A stretch of 64,000 nt of DNA from Breznakibacter xylanolyticus (GTDB taxonomy: Bacteria; Bacteroidota; Bacteroidia; Bacteroidales; Marinilabiliaceae), in contig NZ_QKZK01000002.1 in NCBI RefSeq assembly GCF_003254275.1, positions 178,290-242,289 on the forward strand, given 5' to 3'. Positions 25,916-36,175 of the stretch are shown here, in pieces. How positions within the stretch are numbered: position 1 is the stretch's first letter; each line of letters starts with the position of its first letter. The position numbers and the translations under genes are program-made. The notes under the pieces are model-generated. The model did not search any database. It was not told the DNA's origin and was given only the letters and a program-made list of their open reading frames with translations.

Positions 25916-25983
25916 TTGGCAATAAATATCAAATGTGAGTATCAAGACATCAAACAAGATACTGACGCCTCATATACATCAAA

Positions 25984-25991
25984 CAAAAATA
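25984..25991 (-). promoter_or_regulatory. Candidate -7 promoter box for the hybrid regulator
   Basis: On the minus strand this is TATTTTTG, 69 bp upstream of the regulator start codon. The 25916-26252 divergent region also holds a copy of the GTGAGTATCAAGAC tract (25925-25962) and must contain the operon promoter for the galactan genes, which I could not pin down. Confidence 0.4.
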
Positions 25992-26252
25992 CACTATCCA
26001 TCACACCTGTTAACCTTTCTCAACAGTATTTTCCCCTTCATCACCATCCTTGTCTATTTTGTGGCTTGTTTTGTCCAAAATATATCCACCATGTCCGATT
26101 TATGTCATGCTTTGACAAGCCTCGACAGGACATTTCCTTGCCCAGTTTGTAATTTTAAAAAGTGCAAGCCATACGAAAGAACACATTATATCACCAGCCA
26201 TAAGCTAAAATTTGCACCAGTTACAAAATCGAAATAAATAAACATCCAATAT

Positions 26253-28781
26253 ATGTCATACACACGCCTTTTATCACTGCTATTGCTGACAACCCTGTTC
26301 GTTTCTTCACCAGCTCAAGGAAAAAAGCCACATGTGGTCATCGACTCCCGCGGCGTCATGCGCAAAGCGACAGATGGCTCCGAGCTCCACGGCTTTGGAG
26401 TGAACTATTCTCTGCCTTTTGCACATGAATACCGAATGGTGAAACAACGCGGCATCCGCATCGAAGAGGCCATTGACCGCGATGTGTACCACATGACTCG
26501 CTTAGACATTGATTTGTATCGGGTACATGTATGGGACACCGAGATTTCCGACTCGTTGGGCAACCTCATCCAAAATGACCATCTGCGTCTGTTCGACTAC
26601 ACCATTCATCAAATGAAAAAACGTGGCATGCGTTTCATCATCACCCCCATTGCGTTTTGGGGAAACGGATGGCCCGAAAATGATGAACCCACGCCAGGAT
26701 TCTCTCACAAATATGGCAAAGCCGACTGCCTTACACACCCCGAAGCCATCAAGGCGCAAGCCAATTATTTGTTCCAGTTCCTCAATCATGTCAATGCATA
26801 CACCGGCATTGCTTATAAAGATGAAACAGACATTGTGGCTCTGGAAATATCCAATGAGCCGCATCATAAAGGAACAGCAAAAGAGGTCACACAATACATT
26901 AACACCATGGTGAAGGCCATGCGCAAAAGCGGAACCCAAACACCCATCTTTTATAACATGAGCCACAGCATTCATTTGGCAGATGCTTATATGAATGCCA
27001 ACATACAGGGCGGTACATTTCAATGGTATCCCACTAACCTGGTGGCCAATCACCAAATTGACGGTAACTTTTTACCTCATGTGGCCGACTATGTCATTCC
27101 ATTTGCCAACCATCCCAAGTTCGGTAAGATGGCCAAGATTGTTTATGAATTCGACCCGGCCGATGTGGGAACCAACGTGATGTATCCAGCCATGGCCATA
27201 GCGTTTCGCAAAGCAGGCATGCAGTTGGCCAACCAATTTGCTTACGACGCCATCGACTGGGCTCCATTCAACACCAATTACGGCACCCATTTTATGAATC
27301 TGGCATACGCTCCGGCTAAGGCCATTAGCCTGAAAATTGCATCCGCAGTATTCCACAACATGCCCATGGGCTCCCAAAAACAACCGGATGCACTGCTGAT
27401 TGACTACCCCAACGACCTGACACAATGGAACACACCCGAAAAATTCTTTTATAGCAACACCACATCACATCATCCCATTAATGTCACCGCATTACAAGAG
27501 ATTGCCGGATGTGGCTCCTCGCCCGTAATACAATATGATGGCACCGGCAGCTACTTTCTCGATCGAATCAGCAATGACGTGTGGCGCCTGGAAGTGATGC
27601 CCGATGCCTGGTGGATTGACGATCCTTACAGCAAAGCAAGCCCTTCGGCTCAAAAAGCAGCCGTGATGCATGCGACCCGCAACATGTGCATCGAGCTACC
27701 CACGCTGGGAAAGCAATTCACCATGCGTGCCATCAATGATGGCAACCACTTTTCAGCCACAGTAAAAGAAGGAGCCTTTACCATCCGTCCGGGTGTTTAC
27801 CTGCTCAGCAACCGCGCCGAATCACTGAACATGGATATCACCCAAACATATCGTCACATCCGCCTCAACGAATATGTAGCACCGGCCAGCGACCTGCCAA
27901 ACACCGCATTATGGAACCACACACCCGCCGAACAGATCGCCGGTCAATCCGTCAACATCCAATTCACGGCTGTCAGCCCCGATTCCATTCTTGCGGTTAA
28001 ATGCGTAACGACCCTCAACGAACGCTGGGAAACCCTCACCGCAAACAGCACGGGAGCCAACAGTTACCGCATTGACCTGCCCAATGACATGCCCAGGGTT
28101 GGATTATTGCAATATCGCATCATCATCGAGACCACCACTGGCACATATACATTTCCATCAGGAGAGCAGGGCGATCCATGGCGCTGGGACAACATTCACA
28201 ATCCCGTCTACACACTACGCCTCTCTCCCAAAGCAAGTCAACTGGTTCTTTGGGAAGCCGAAAATGATTGGGAACACTCCTATAAAACATGGTATCCAAC
28301 GGTGAACCTGATGCCCACAGCACAACACACCGTGAGCCTCAACATTGCCTTTCCGGAACTGCCTGCTCCCGACGTTATAAACCCTGACAAAAAAAGTTAT
28401 GCCTTCAAATTCTTCTCGGGGCATCGTCTAAATGGTCGTCAACATGAAATAACAGAGAAAAAACACCTGATGCTGAAAGTAACCAACAACCAACCAACAG
28501 CTCAGCCCATCGAAGTGGGTCTTTCGGACAAAAATGGCAGCGTGGCGGCAGCTCGGGTGACACTCAAGCCGGGGCAATCGGTTTACAGTCTTCCCCTTTC
28601 GGCGTTGCAGCCGGCGAAATATCTCATCATTCCACGACCATATCCCGATTTCCTGCCCTATGAAACCAATTCAAACCAAAATCCCATTGACCTTTCGCAA
28701 ACTGAAACACTGCAACTGGAAGTGATGCCCGGTGAATCACCCATTGTTAATATTGACATTGAAAAAATATGGATGGAATAA
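26253..28781 (+). CDS. Secreted clan GH-A glycoside hydrolase (possibly GH147-type galactosidase)
   Basis: This 842-aa protein has a signal peptide (1 to about 22), a TIM-barrel catalytic part (about 24-400) and C-terminal beta-sandwich modules. Clan GH-A signatures are visible: LDIDLYRVHVWD on an early strand, the acid/base Glu202 in LEISNEP and a nucleophile candidate Glu299 in IVYEFDPADVG. The architecture and galactan-locus setting recall the Bacteroides GH147 beta-galactosidases, but GH5-like or other clan-A families cannot be excluded. It is the first gene of the operon and is followed after 86 bp by GH2. Confidence 0.75.
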   Translation: MSYTRLLSLLLLTTLFVSSPAQGKKPHVVIDSRGVMRKATDGSELHGFGVNYSLPFAHEYRMVKQRGIRIEEAIDRDVYHMTRLDIDLYRVHVWDTEISDSLGNLIQNDHLRLFDYTIHQMKKRGMRFIITPIAFWGNGWPENDEPTPGFSHKYGKADCLTHPEAIKAQANYLFQFLNHVNAYTGIAYKDETDIVALEISNEPHHKGTAKEVTQYINTMVKAMRKSGTQTPIFYNMSHSIHLADAYMNANIQGGTFQWYPTNLVANHQIDGNFLPHVADYVIPFANHPKFGKMAKIVYEFDPADVGTNVMYPAMAIAFRKAGMQLANQFAYDAIDWAPFNTNYGTHFMNLAYAPAKAISLKIASAVFHNMPMGSQKQPDALLIDYPNDLTQWNTPEKFFYSNTTSHHPINVTALQEIAGCGSSPVIQYDGTGSYFLDRISNDVWRLEVMPDAWWIDDPYSKASPSAQKAAVMHATRNMCIELPTLGKQFTMRAINDGNHFSATVKEGAFTIRPGVYLLSNRAESLNMDITQTYRHIRLNEYVAPASDLPNTALWNHTPAEQIAGQSVNIQFTAVSPDSILAVKCVTTLNERWETLTANSTGANSYRIDLPNDMPRVGLLQYRIIIETTTGTYTFPSGEQGDPWRWDNIHNPVYTLRLSPKASQLVLWEAENDWEHSYKTWYPTVNLMPTAQHTVSLNIAFPELPAPDVINPDKKSYAFKFFSGHRLNGRQHEITEKKHLMLKVTNNQPTAQPIEVGLSDKNGSVAAARVTLKPGQSVYSLPLSALQPAKYLIIPRPYPDFLPYETNSNQNPIDLSQTETLQLEVMPGESPIVNIDIEKIWME

Positions 28782-28867
28782 GAACAGATGATGATTGCGG
28801 TGAAGTCCCGCTCAATCCACTCTCAATGACATCCACATCACACACATCATATTTTAAAAGCAACAAC

Positions 28868-31186
28868 ATGAGACAATCATTTTTCGGGATAATTGCCGCG
28901 ACCGGGTTGCTCCTGGGAGCCTGCAACACACCACCCGGTTTGCCCCAAAACGTCAACTTCAATCACGGATGGCGTTTCCACAAAAGCGACGACACACTGA
29001 TGCATCCCCCCGTGGATGCCACATGGGATTCGGTGAGCCTGCCTCACACAGCCAACGTGGAGCCTTTGGTCATTATGAAACAATGGCAAGGCATCTGTTA
29101 TTACGAAAAACAATTTAAGGTCTCCCCTGACGATCGCGACAAAACATTGTCCCTTCAATTTGATGCAGCCATGAATGTGGCTGATGTGTGGGTAAACGAC
29201 CAACACATGACCCGTCACCTGGGTGGCTACCTTCCCTTTGTCATCCAACTGAACGACGTCATTCGCTTTGATACGATCAACACCATTCGTGTGCGCCTGG
29301 ACAATCGCGACAATCCGGTGACCGGCCCCAAGCCCATGGATATCCTCGACTTTAACATGTACGGCGGAATTTACCGCAATGTGCATCTGTTGGTAAAAAA
29401 TCCCGTTCATCTCACCAATCCAATCACCGCCAACACCGAAGCCGGCGGAGGCGTATTCTTTGCCACCACACAGGCAAGTACGGATGCAGCACAGTTCCAC
29501 ATCAAATCACAGGTGAAAAACGCCGGATCTACCAATGTTAATATTCACGTGGTTAATCTCCTGATAGACGACAAGGGTCAAACCGTTGGTTCCTACCCTT
29601 CCGAAACCATCACACTGGCTTCGGGAGCCATTGGCGAGCTGCCGGTAGTCGGATCTCTGCAACACCCCCGGTTATGGTCTCCCTCCCAACCCGCGCTTTA
29701 CACCCTCAAAACACAGGTGTTTGCCAATGGCATCCTCAGCGATGAGCAAATGACCCGTGTGGGCATCCGCACCATCAAAATTACCAACGAAGGATTGTGG
29801 ATCAATGGCGAGAAAACCTTTTTGCGCGGGGTGAATCGTCACCAGGAATACCCCCATGTGGGATATGCCTTAAGCGATGCGGCACAATATCGCGATGCAT
29901 ACAAAATCAAACAAGCCGGATTCGACTATGTGCGTGCATCGCACTACCCCATGTCACCCGCATTTATGCATGCCTGCGACGAATTGGGCATCATGGTGTT
30001 GGACGCCATCCTGGGCTGGCAATATTTTGGCGACGATGCATTTGAGAAACTGGCGCTGCAATCGAGCCGCGAGCTCATTCGACGCGACCGTAACCATCCG
30101 TGTGTGCTGGCGTGGGAACTTTCAATCAACGAAACCACCATGCCGGCCAGTTTCATGGACAGCGCATCCATCATCGCACATCGTGAATATCCCTTTAACA
30201 GCTGCTATTCGGCCGGATGGGTGCGTCAGGCCTACGATATTTACATCGAAGCCCGCCAACATCGCCATGGCCTTTATCCCGACAAGCCATTATTGGTGAG
30301 CGAATACGGCGATTGGGAATATTATGCCCAAAATGCCGGGTTCAATCAGGAAGATTGGCAAGACTTGCTCGAAGAAGAGCGCACCAGTCGCCAACCTCGC
30401 GAATCAGGCGAGAAACGCATGCTGCAACAAGCCATCAACATCCAGGAAGCCCATAACGACAACCTCTCCACACATGCTTTTGGCGATGGTTATTGGGTGA
30501 TGTACGACTACAACCGGGGCATGGCACCCGATCACGAATACTCGGGCATCATGGATATCTTCCGTCTGCCCAAATTCAGCTACTATTTCTTCCAAAGCCA
30601 ACGCAGTGTCGATGCCAATCGGGTTATGAGCGCCCCCATGGTGTTTGCTGCCACCTATTGGCAACCGGGCATCAGCAACAGCGTGAGGGTGTTTAGCAAT
30701 TGTGATGAAGTAGAGCTACTGGTAGACAACCGTTCCATGGGACGACAAAAGCCCGACCAGAATAACATCTCCAATCATCTGCACCACCCTCCCTTTACCT
30801 TTGATGTGGCCTGCACACAACCCGGCACCATCAAAGCCATTGGATACCTGAAGGGCAAAGCCGTGGCTGAACACACCGTTACCACAGCCGGGGAACCACA
30901 ACAACTCACCATCATCATTGATGAAAGCGGCAAGGCACCCCAACGCAACGATGTGATCATCGTTCATGCCACCGTTGCAGACGCCAACAATATGCAGGCA
31001 CATTTATACAACGAAAATGTGACCTTCGACGTAGAGGGTGCACAAGTCATTGGCCCGGCACACACACCGGCACGCGCCGGCATTGCATCCATCATCATCC
31101 GTACCGGCAACATTCCGGGAAAAATCACCATCAAAGCCACCACAGGGCACATCACTGCGAAACCAATTCAAATCAATGTTCAATAA
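28868..31186 (+). CDS. GH2 beta-galactosidase, lipoprotein
   Basis: This 772-aa enzyme starts at ATG 28868, which gives a lipoprotein signal MRQSFFGIIAATGLLLGAC (lipobox Cys19); the longer frame has no signal. Order: sugar-binding domain (GWRFHKSDDT, WVNDQHMTRHLGGYLPF), immunoglobulin-like domain, TIM barrel (LRGVNRHQEYPHVG), acid/base Glu422 in WELSINET, nucleophile Glu479 in LLVSEYGDWEYY, then C-terminal DUF4982-like sandwich domains. It should release galactose from beta-linked galacto-oligosaccharides. It lies between the clan-A hydrolase and susC, with only 34 bp to susC. Confidence 0.93.
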   Translation: MRQSFFGIIAATGLLLGACNTPPGLPQNVNFNHGWRFHKSDDTLMHPPVDATWDSVSLPHTANVEPLVIMKQWQGICYYEKQFKVSPDDRDKTLSLQFDAAMNVADVWVNDQHMTRHLGGYLPFVIQLNDVIRFDTINTIRVRLDNRDNPVTGPKPMDILDFNMYGGIYRNVHLLVKNPVHLTNPITANTEAGGGVFFATTQASTDAAQFHIKSQVKNAGSTNVNIHVVNLLIDDKGQTVGSYPSETITLASGAIGELPVVGSLQHPRLWSPSQPALYTLKTQVFANGILSDEQMTRVGIRTIKITNEGLWINGEKTFLRGVNRHQEYPHVGYALSDAAQYRDAYKIKQAGFDYVRASHYPMSPAFMHACDELGIMVLDAILGWQYFGDDAFEKLALQSSRELIRRDRNHPCVLAWELSINETTMPASFMDSASIIAHREYPFNSCYSAGWVRQAYDIYIEARQHRHGLYPDKPLLVSEYGDWEYYAQNAGFNQEDWQDLLEEERTSRQPRESGEKRMLQQAINIQEAHNDNLSTHAFGDGYWVMYDYNRGMAPDHEYSGIMDIFRLPKFSYYFFQSQRSVDANRVMSAPMVFAATYWQPGISNSVRVFSNCDEVELLVDNRSMGRQKPDQNNISNHLHHPPFTFDVACTQPGTIKAIGYLKGKAVAEHTVTTAGEPQQLTIIIDESGKAPQRNDVIIVHATVADANNMQAHLYNENVTFDVEGAQVIGPAHTPARAGIASIIIRTGNIPGKITIKATTGHITAKPIQINVQ

Positions 31187-31220
31187 AAATCCAAGGTCTA
31201 TCAAATCAAAAAAATCCGTT

Positions 31221-34166
31221 ATGAATTTAAACGTTCTCAATCGACGCTGGTGCACACTCTGTTTGATGCTGTGCATGACATTGGTCGGATGGATGAGTCC
31301 GATGCAGGCGCAACAAAGCCGCACTGTCACCGGAACCATCACCGACCAGGACAATATTCCCATGATAGGGGTCACCATCATGGTTCCGGGCACCACCCTG
31401 GGCACCATCACCAACAATGATGGACAATACTCACTGTCGGTACCCGCTGAGTTTACCCAACTGCAAATCTCCTTCATGGGTTACGAAACAGTGGTGAGTG
31501 ACATTCCGGCCAACCGGGTACTCAATGCGCAGCTCAATGAAGAAACACATTCGCTTGGCGACGTTGTGGTCATTGGTTATGGGACGCAACGCAAAGGCGA
31601 TCTCACCGGTTCCATAGCCAATGTGAACAGCAAGGACTTCAACCAAGGGATGATTGGCTCACCCGAGCAGCTCATCAACGGGAAAATTGCCGGGGTGCAA
31701 ATCATGAGCAATGGCGGTTCGCCCACAGCGGGCAGCTCCATACGCATCCGTGGCGGCGCTTCGCTCAATGCCAACAACGATCCGCTCATTGTGCTCGATG
31801 GGGTGCCCCTGGAGATTGGCGGCATCAGCGGCAACAGCAACAACTTTTTGAGCCTGATCAACCCCAACGACATCGAGAGCATGACCGTACTGAAGGACGC
31901 TTCGTCAACAGCCATCTATGGGTCGCGTGCCTCCAACGGGGTCATCATCATCACCACCAAGAAAGGTGCGGCCGACAAGATGAAAATCAACGTGAGTTCC
32001 ACCAATTCGATCCAAACCAAGACCAAGCTGGCCGAGATGTTGTCGAGAGATGAATTCGTTCAGGTGGTGAATCAAAACGGTTCGGACGCACAAAAAAACC
32101 TGTTGGGAAGTGCACAAACCGATATGAACGACGAAATTTTTCAAATGGCCTATGGCACCGACAACAACGTGAGTCTCTCGGGCACATACAACAAACTACC
32201 CTATCGCGTTTCGGTGGGTTACTACAATCAGGATGGCATCCTGATGACCGACAACGCCCAACGTGCCACCGGCAACCTGTCGCTATCACCCTCGCTGTTA
32301 AACGATTTTTTGAAATTGAACATCAATGTAAAGGCATCGCACAACAGCAACCGATTTGCGATCAACGATGCCATTTGGGGAGCCTCGACCTGGAACCCCA
32401 CGCAGCCCATCTATTCGGGCGTTTCGGCCTATGGCGGATACAACGAAGCGCTTGAATCAAACGGAGAGCCCGTTACCGGAGCAGTAATCAATCCCGTGGG
32501 CTTACTCAAGCAACATCATTCAACCAGCACCATCAATCGGGTGATTGGGAACTTTGATGTGGATTACAAACTGCATGTGTTGCCCGACATGCGATTCCAT
32601 GCCACACTGGGATACGATTATGCCAAGGGTCAGGGCGACATTGAAGTGCCTGCCACAGCCGCTCAGTACTTCATGTCGGGCGGTCGCGACTATTCGTATG
32701 GTCCACAGGAAAACACCAACCGTCTGCTCACCACCTATCTGAACTACAACAAAACCATCGGCATGCACGCCATTGACGCCATTGCCGGTTACGACTATCA
32801 ATACTGGAAAAGCTACACCGGCGCATACGAACAAACCAACGTGGCCGGTGAATCGCAAACCTCAACGGCAGCCAACGACCAGCGCCACGTATTGCTCTCG
32901 TACTATGGCCGATTGAACTACACCCTGATGTCGCGATACATGCTCACGGCTACCGTACGTCAGGACGGCACCTCGCGTTTCAGCCAGGATAACCGCTGGG
33001 GTACTTTCCCTTCGGTGGCATTGGGATGGCGCTTATCGGAAGAAGCCTTTCTGAATGAATGGGATGCTCTCACCAATTTAAAGCTGCGAGGCAGCTATGG
33101 CGTCACCGGCCAACAGGATGGCATTGGGAATTATGCTTATCTGCCCGTTTATACCATCAGCCAAAACGGTGCCGGCTATTTCAACAGTTACACCTATCGT
33201 CCGCAGGCTTATGACGCCAACCTGAAGTGGGAAACCACCACTGCCTACAACTGGGGTCTCGACTTTGGATTCTTCAACAACCGCCTGTCGGGAAGCATCG
33301 ATTACTACACCCGTCAAACCGAGGACTTATTAGCGCGTGTGCCATCGGCAGCAGGTACCAATTTTGATAAAACCATCATGACCAACGTTGGAAATGTTGA
33401 CAGCGAAGGTTGGGAGATGGTGATCAACGCCACACCGGTGGACAATGATAACTGGACATGGAACCTGACCGTAAATGCCAGCACACAAAGCATGAAGGTT
33501 AAGAATCTTTCGCTGGTCAAGAACGCCGAAATCACCAACACGCCGGTGGGGCCCACCATCGACAGCTATAATTTTCAGGTTCTCACCGAAGGTTACGAGC
33601 CTTATATGTTCTACGTTTACCATCAACTGTACGATCCGCAGGGCAAACCCATCGAAGGAGCCTATGCCGACCTTAACAACGATGGCACCATCAACTCATC
33701 CGACTTGTACCGCTACCACTCGCCGGCTCCCGACTACATCTTCGGGTTGAGCAGCACGCTGCGCTACAAACAATGGAACCTGGGCATGAGCCTGCGTGCC
33801 AATGTGGGCAACTATGTGTACAATGGCATGGCCATGAACACAGGCGCATTCAACACCATGTCGTACAACAGCGCCCAGCTCAACAACCTGTCGGCAAGTT
33901 ATCTTGATACACGCTTCACCAGTCGTCAATACCTATCGGATTACTATGTGGAAAATGCATCGTTCCTGAAGATGGATAACCTCACACTGGGCTACAACTT
34001 TGGACGCATCAACAACTGGTTCAACCTTAACGCCACGGCCATGGTGCAGAATGTGTTTACCATTACCAACTACAGCGGTGTGGATCCCGAGGTTCCCCAG
34101 GGAATGGATCGCTCGTTCTACCCGCGCCCGCGCATTTTCTCACTGAGCCTGGGATTGGATTTTTAA
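31221..34166 (+). CDS. susC: SusC-family TonB-dependent outer-membrane transporter
   Basis: This 981-aa glycan importer starts at ATG 31221 with a signal peptide ending MQAQQSR. It follows the SusC pattern: carboxypeptidase-like domain (VTGTITDQDNIPMIGVTI), TonB box region (GDVVVIGYGTQRKGDLTG), plug with GSSIRIRGGASLNANNDPL and ASSTAIYGSRASNGVIII, then a 22-strand barrel ending PRPRIFSLSLGLDF. It acts with the SusD lid to take up galacto-oligosaccharides. It is in an operon with the upstream GH2 and downstream susD (75 bp gap). Confidence 0.96.
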   Translation: MNLNVLNRRWCTLCLMLCMTLVGWMSPMQAQQSRTVTGTITDQDNIPMIGVTIMVPGTTLGTITNNDGQYSLSVPAEFTQLQISFMGYETVVSDIPANRVLNAQLNEETHSLGDVVVIGYGTQRKGDLTGSIANVNSKDFNQGMIGSPEQLINGKIAGVQIMSNGGSPTAGSSIRIRGGASLNANNDPLIVLDGVPLEIGGISGNSNNFLSLINPNDIESMTVLKDASSTAIYGSRASNGVIIITTKKGAADKMKINVSSTNSIQTKTKLAEMLSRDEFVQVVNQNGSDAQKNLLGSAQTDMNDEIFQMAYGTDNNVSLSGTYNKLPYRVSVGYYNQDGILMTDNAQRATGNLSLSPSLLNDFLKLNINVKASHNSNRFAINDAIWGASTWNPTQPIYSGVSAYGGYNEALESNGEPVTGAVINPVGLLKQHHSTSTINRVIGNFDVDYKLHVLPDMRFHATLGYDYAKGQGDIEVPATAAQYFMSGGRDYSYGPQENTNRLLTTYLNYNKTIGMHAIDAIAGYDYQYWKSYTGAYEQTNVAGESQTSTAANDQRHVLLSYYGRLNYTLMSRYMLTATVRQDGTSRFSQDNRWGTFPSVALGWRLSEEAFLNEWDALTNLKLRGSYGVTGQQDGIGNYAYLPVYTISQNGAGYFNSYTYRPQAYDANLKWETTTAYNWGLDFGFFNNRLSGSIDYYTRQTEDLLARVPSAAGTNFDKTIMTNVGNVDSEGWEMVINATPVDNDNWTWNLTVNASTQSMKVKNLSLVKNAEITNTPVGPTIDSYNFQVLTEGYEPYMFYVYHQLYDPQGKPIEGAYADLNNDGTINSSDLYRYHSPAPDYIFGLSSTLRYKQWNLGMSLRANVGNYVYNGMAMNTGAFNTMSYNSAQLNNLSASYLDTRFTSRQYLSDYYVENASFLKMDNLTLGYNFGRINNWFNLNATAMVQNVFTITNYSGVDPEVPQGMDRSFYPRPRIFSLSLGLDF

Positions 34167-34241
34167 TCATTTCAATCATCGCACAGCAGGTTTCATTGAT
34201 CCATACAACAGAAACATCCTGTGCCCATAAAATATACAACA

Positions 34242-35816
34242 ATGAAAAAAACACTATATCTCGCCGCCATTGTGCTCGCCACTTCGCTGAGCGCATGCAC
34301 CGACGATTTGGATCAGATGCCCAACACGAGCACCACGTCGTCACAGGTTTACACCACGGCAGCCAATTACAAAGCCGTGCTGGGCAAACTCTACGCCTCT
34401 TTTGTGATTGCAGGACAAGAGAAAGACGGCAACAAAGACCTTTCGAGCAACCTGGGCTTCGATTACATGCGTTATTACTTTAACCTTCAGGAGTGTGGCA
34501 CCGATGAAGTGGCTTCCACCTGGCTGGAAGGCGACAAACTGCGTGATGTCACTTTTTTGAACTGGGATGCCAACGACCCTTGGGTTTCGGACATGTATTA
34601 CCGGGCTTATTACACCATTGCGCTGGCCAATGAGTTGATCCGCAACGCCACCGACAGCAAAATCAGTGGTTTTAGCGACGCCGAGCAGGCCTCTTTGCGC
34701 ACCTATCGTACCGAAGCACGTTTTCTGCGAGCATTGGCTTACTATCATGTGCTCGATCTTTACCGCAATGCCCCCTTTGTGACGGAAAACGACCCTGTGG
34801 GCGCCTTTATTCCCCCGCGATACACAGCCGAAAAGCTGTTTCAATACATCGAATCGGAACTACTGGCCATCAACGAGAGCCTTCCCGCGCGCCAAACGGT
34901 CGAATATGGTCATGCTCCGCAGGCTGCTGCATGGACGTTGCTGAGCCGTCTTTACCTCAACCACAAGGTGTATCTCGAAAAAGAAGATGCTGCTTATTAC
35001 ACTCAGTGCATCACTTGGTGTAACAAGGTGATTGCAGCCGGTTATACCATTGAAGGCGATTATGCCAAACTGTTCAATGCTGACAACCACCTTCGCACCA
35101 ACGAAATCATCTTCCCATTGGTGGTCGATGCCACCCTCACCTCGAGCTGGGGTGCCTCTACCAGCATCATTTGCGGCGCATCCAACGCCGATTCAAAAAC
35201 ATTGTTGGGCGTGAGCAGCGAATGGAACTCGTTCCGCACACGTGGCGAACTCACCAACAAGTTTGACGACGACGATCGCCGGGGCATGTTCTACACGCAG
35301 GGACAAACCCAATTCATTGAAGCCATGGATAACCAGGTGCACGGGTATTTAAGCCTGAAATGGACCAACCTGAACGATGCCGGCGAAGCCGTGTCGAACA
35401 CCGCCAAAGACGGCGTGAGTACCGACTATCCGATGTTTCGCCTGGCAGATGTGTATTTGATGCTGGCCGAAGCTCATGTACGCGGCGGAGCAGGAACCTC
35501 GCTCGACATTGCCACCGGCTACGTGAACCAATTGCGCGAACGTGCTTACGGTGACAACTATGCCACCAAAGGCCAAATTACCAAAAGCGCCCTCACCCTG
35601 CCATTTCTCATCGACGAACGTGCCCGCGAACTCTATTGGGAAGGCGTGCGACGCACCGACCTGATTCGTTTCGGGATGTTTACCACTGCCGATTACATCT
35701 GGCAATGGAAAGGCGGCATCAAAGAAGGGAAAGCGGTGGACAAGAAATACAATATCTACCCCATCCCGGCCACAGAACTGAGTGCCAACCCCAATTTGAA
35801 GAATGAGAATTATTAA
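34242..35816 (+). CDS. susD: SusD-family surface glycan-binding lipoprotein
   Basis: This 524-aa lipoprotein starts at ATG 34242 (lipobox Cys19 in ATSLSACTDD) rather than 21 nt upstream. It contains the SusD/RagB tetratricopeptide fold: YYRAYYTIALANELIRNAT, EARFLRALAYYHVLDLYRNAPF, and near the C-terminus FLIDERARELYWEGVRRTDL and IYPIPATELSANPNLKN. It closes over the SusC barrel and captures substrate at the cell surface. It is followed by a 359-bp gap holding an inverted-repeat element and a leader hairpin before the SusE gene. Confidence 0.96.
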   Translation: MKKTLYLAAIVLATSLSACTDDLDQMPNTSTTSSQVYTTAANYKAVLGKLYASFVIAGQEKDGNKDLSSNLGFDYMRYYFNLQECGTDEVASTWLEGDKLRDVTFLNWDANDPWVSDMYYRAYYTIALANELIRNATDSKISGFSDAEQASLRTYRTEARFLRALAYYHVLDLYRNAPFVTENDPVGAFIPPRYTAEKLFQYIESELLAINESLPARQTVEYGHAPQAAAWTLLSRLYLNHKVYLEKEDAAYYTQCITWCNKVIAAGYTIEGDYAKLFNADNHLRTNEIIFPLVVDATLTSSWGASTSIICGASNADSKTLLGVSSEWNSFRTRGELTNKFDDDDRRGMFYTQGQTQFIEAMDNQVHGYLSLKWTNLNDAGEAVSNTAKDGVSTDYPMFRLADVYLMLAEAHVRGGAGTSLDIATGYVNQLRERAYGDNYATKGQITKSALTLPFLIDERARELYWEGVRRTDLIRFGMFTTADYIWQWKGGIKEGKAVDKKYNIYPIPATELSANPNLKNENY

Positions 35817-35876
35817 AAAAAGTGACTAAGGGATATCGTACCAAAATTGCAACGCATGAAATTGGAAATGATCACT

Positions 35877-36017
35877 CATTGTCGTTTAGTGAATGTCAGA
35901 CAAGAAGATTTGCAGACATCTGACAGATAGATGAGACTGAAGAAACAAAGGCAACAGATTTAAAACCGTTCTTCATCACATCATTTATCGCCTTCTTCCT
36001 TTGACGACACAACATTG
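35877..36017. mobile_element. Inverted-repeat element, diverged copy C
   Basis: The left end CATTGTCGTTTAGTGAATGTC matches the family ends. The interior GACAAGAAGAT...ACAGATAGAT..GAGACTGAAGA aligns along its length with the reverse complement of the copy at 47508-47671, and the right end (GACGACACAACATTG) is decayed. It has no coding capacity and no target duplication that I can see. It sits between susD and the SusE gene. Confidence 0.6.
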
Positions 36018-36133
36018 AATGCTAACTGCAAATGAGAACCGAATCATCTGCGAAATCGGCGGACAATCAAAGACAAAAGGCTCATGGCCATTCATGCATA
36101 AAGAACCAATAAACGTTTAAAATCAGCATCCTT

Positions 36134-36161
36134 AAGTCCCCCAATTGGGGGATAAGGGGGC
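36134..36161 (+). repeat. Leader hairpin element, copy 1
   Basis: AAGTCCCCCAATTGGGGG followed by ATAAGGGGGC, ending 14 nt before the SusE ATG at 36176. The core CCCCCAATTGGGGG is a perfect palindrome. Confidence 0.85.
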
Positions 36162-36175
36162 AAAAAAATAATCAC

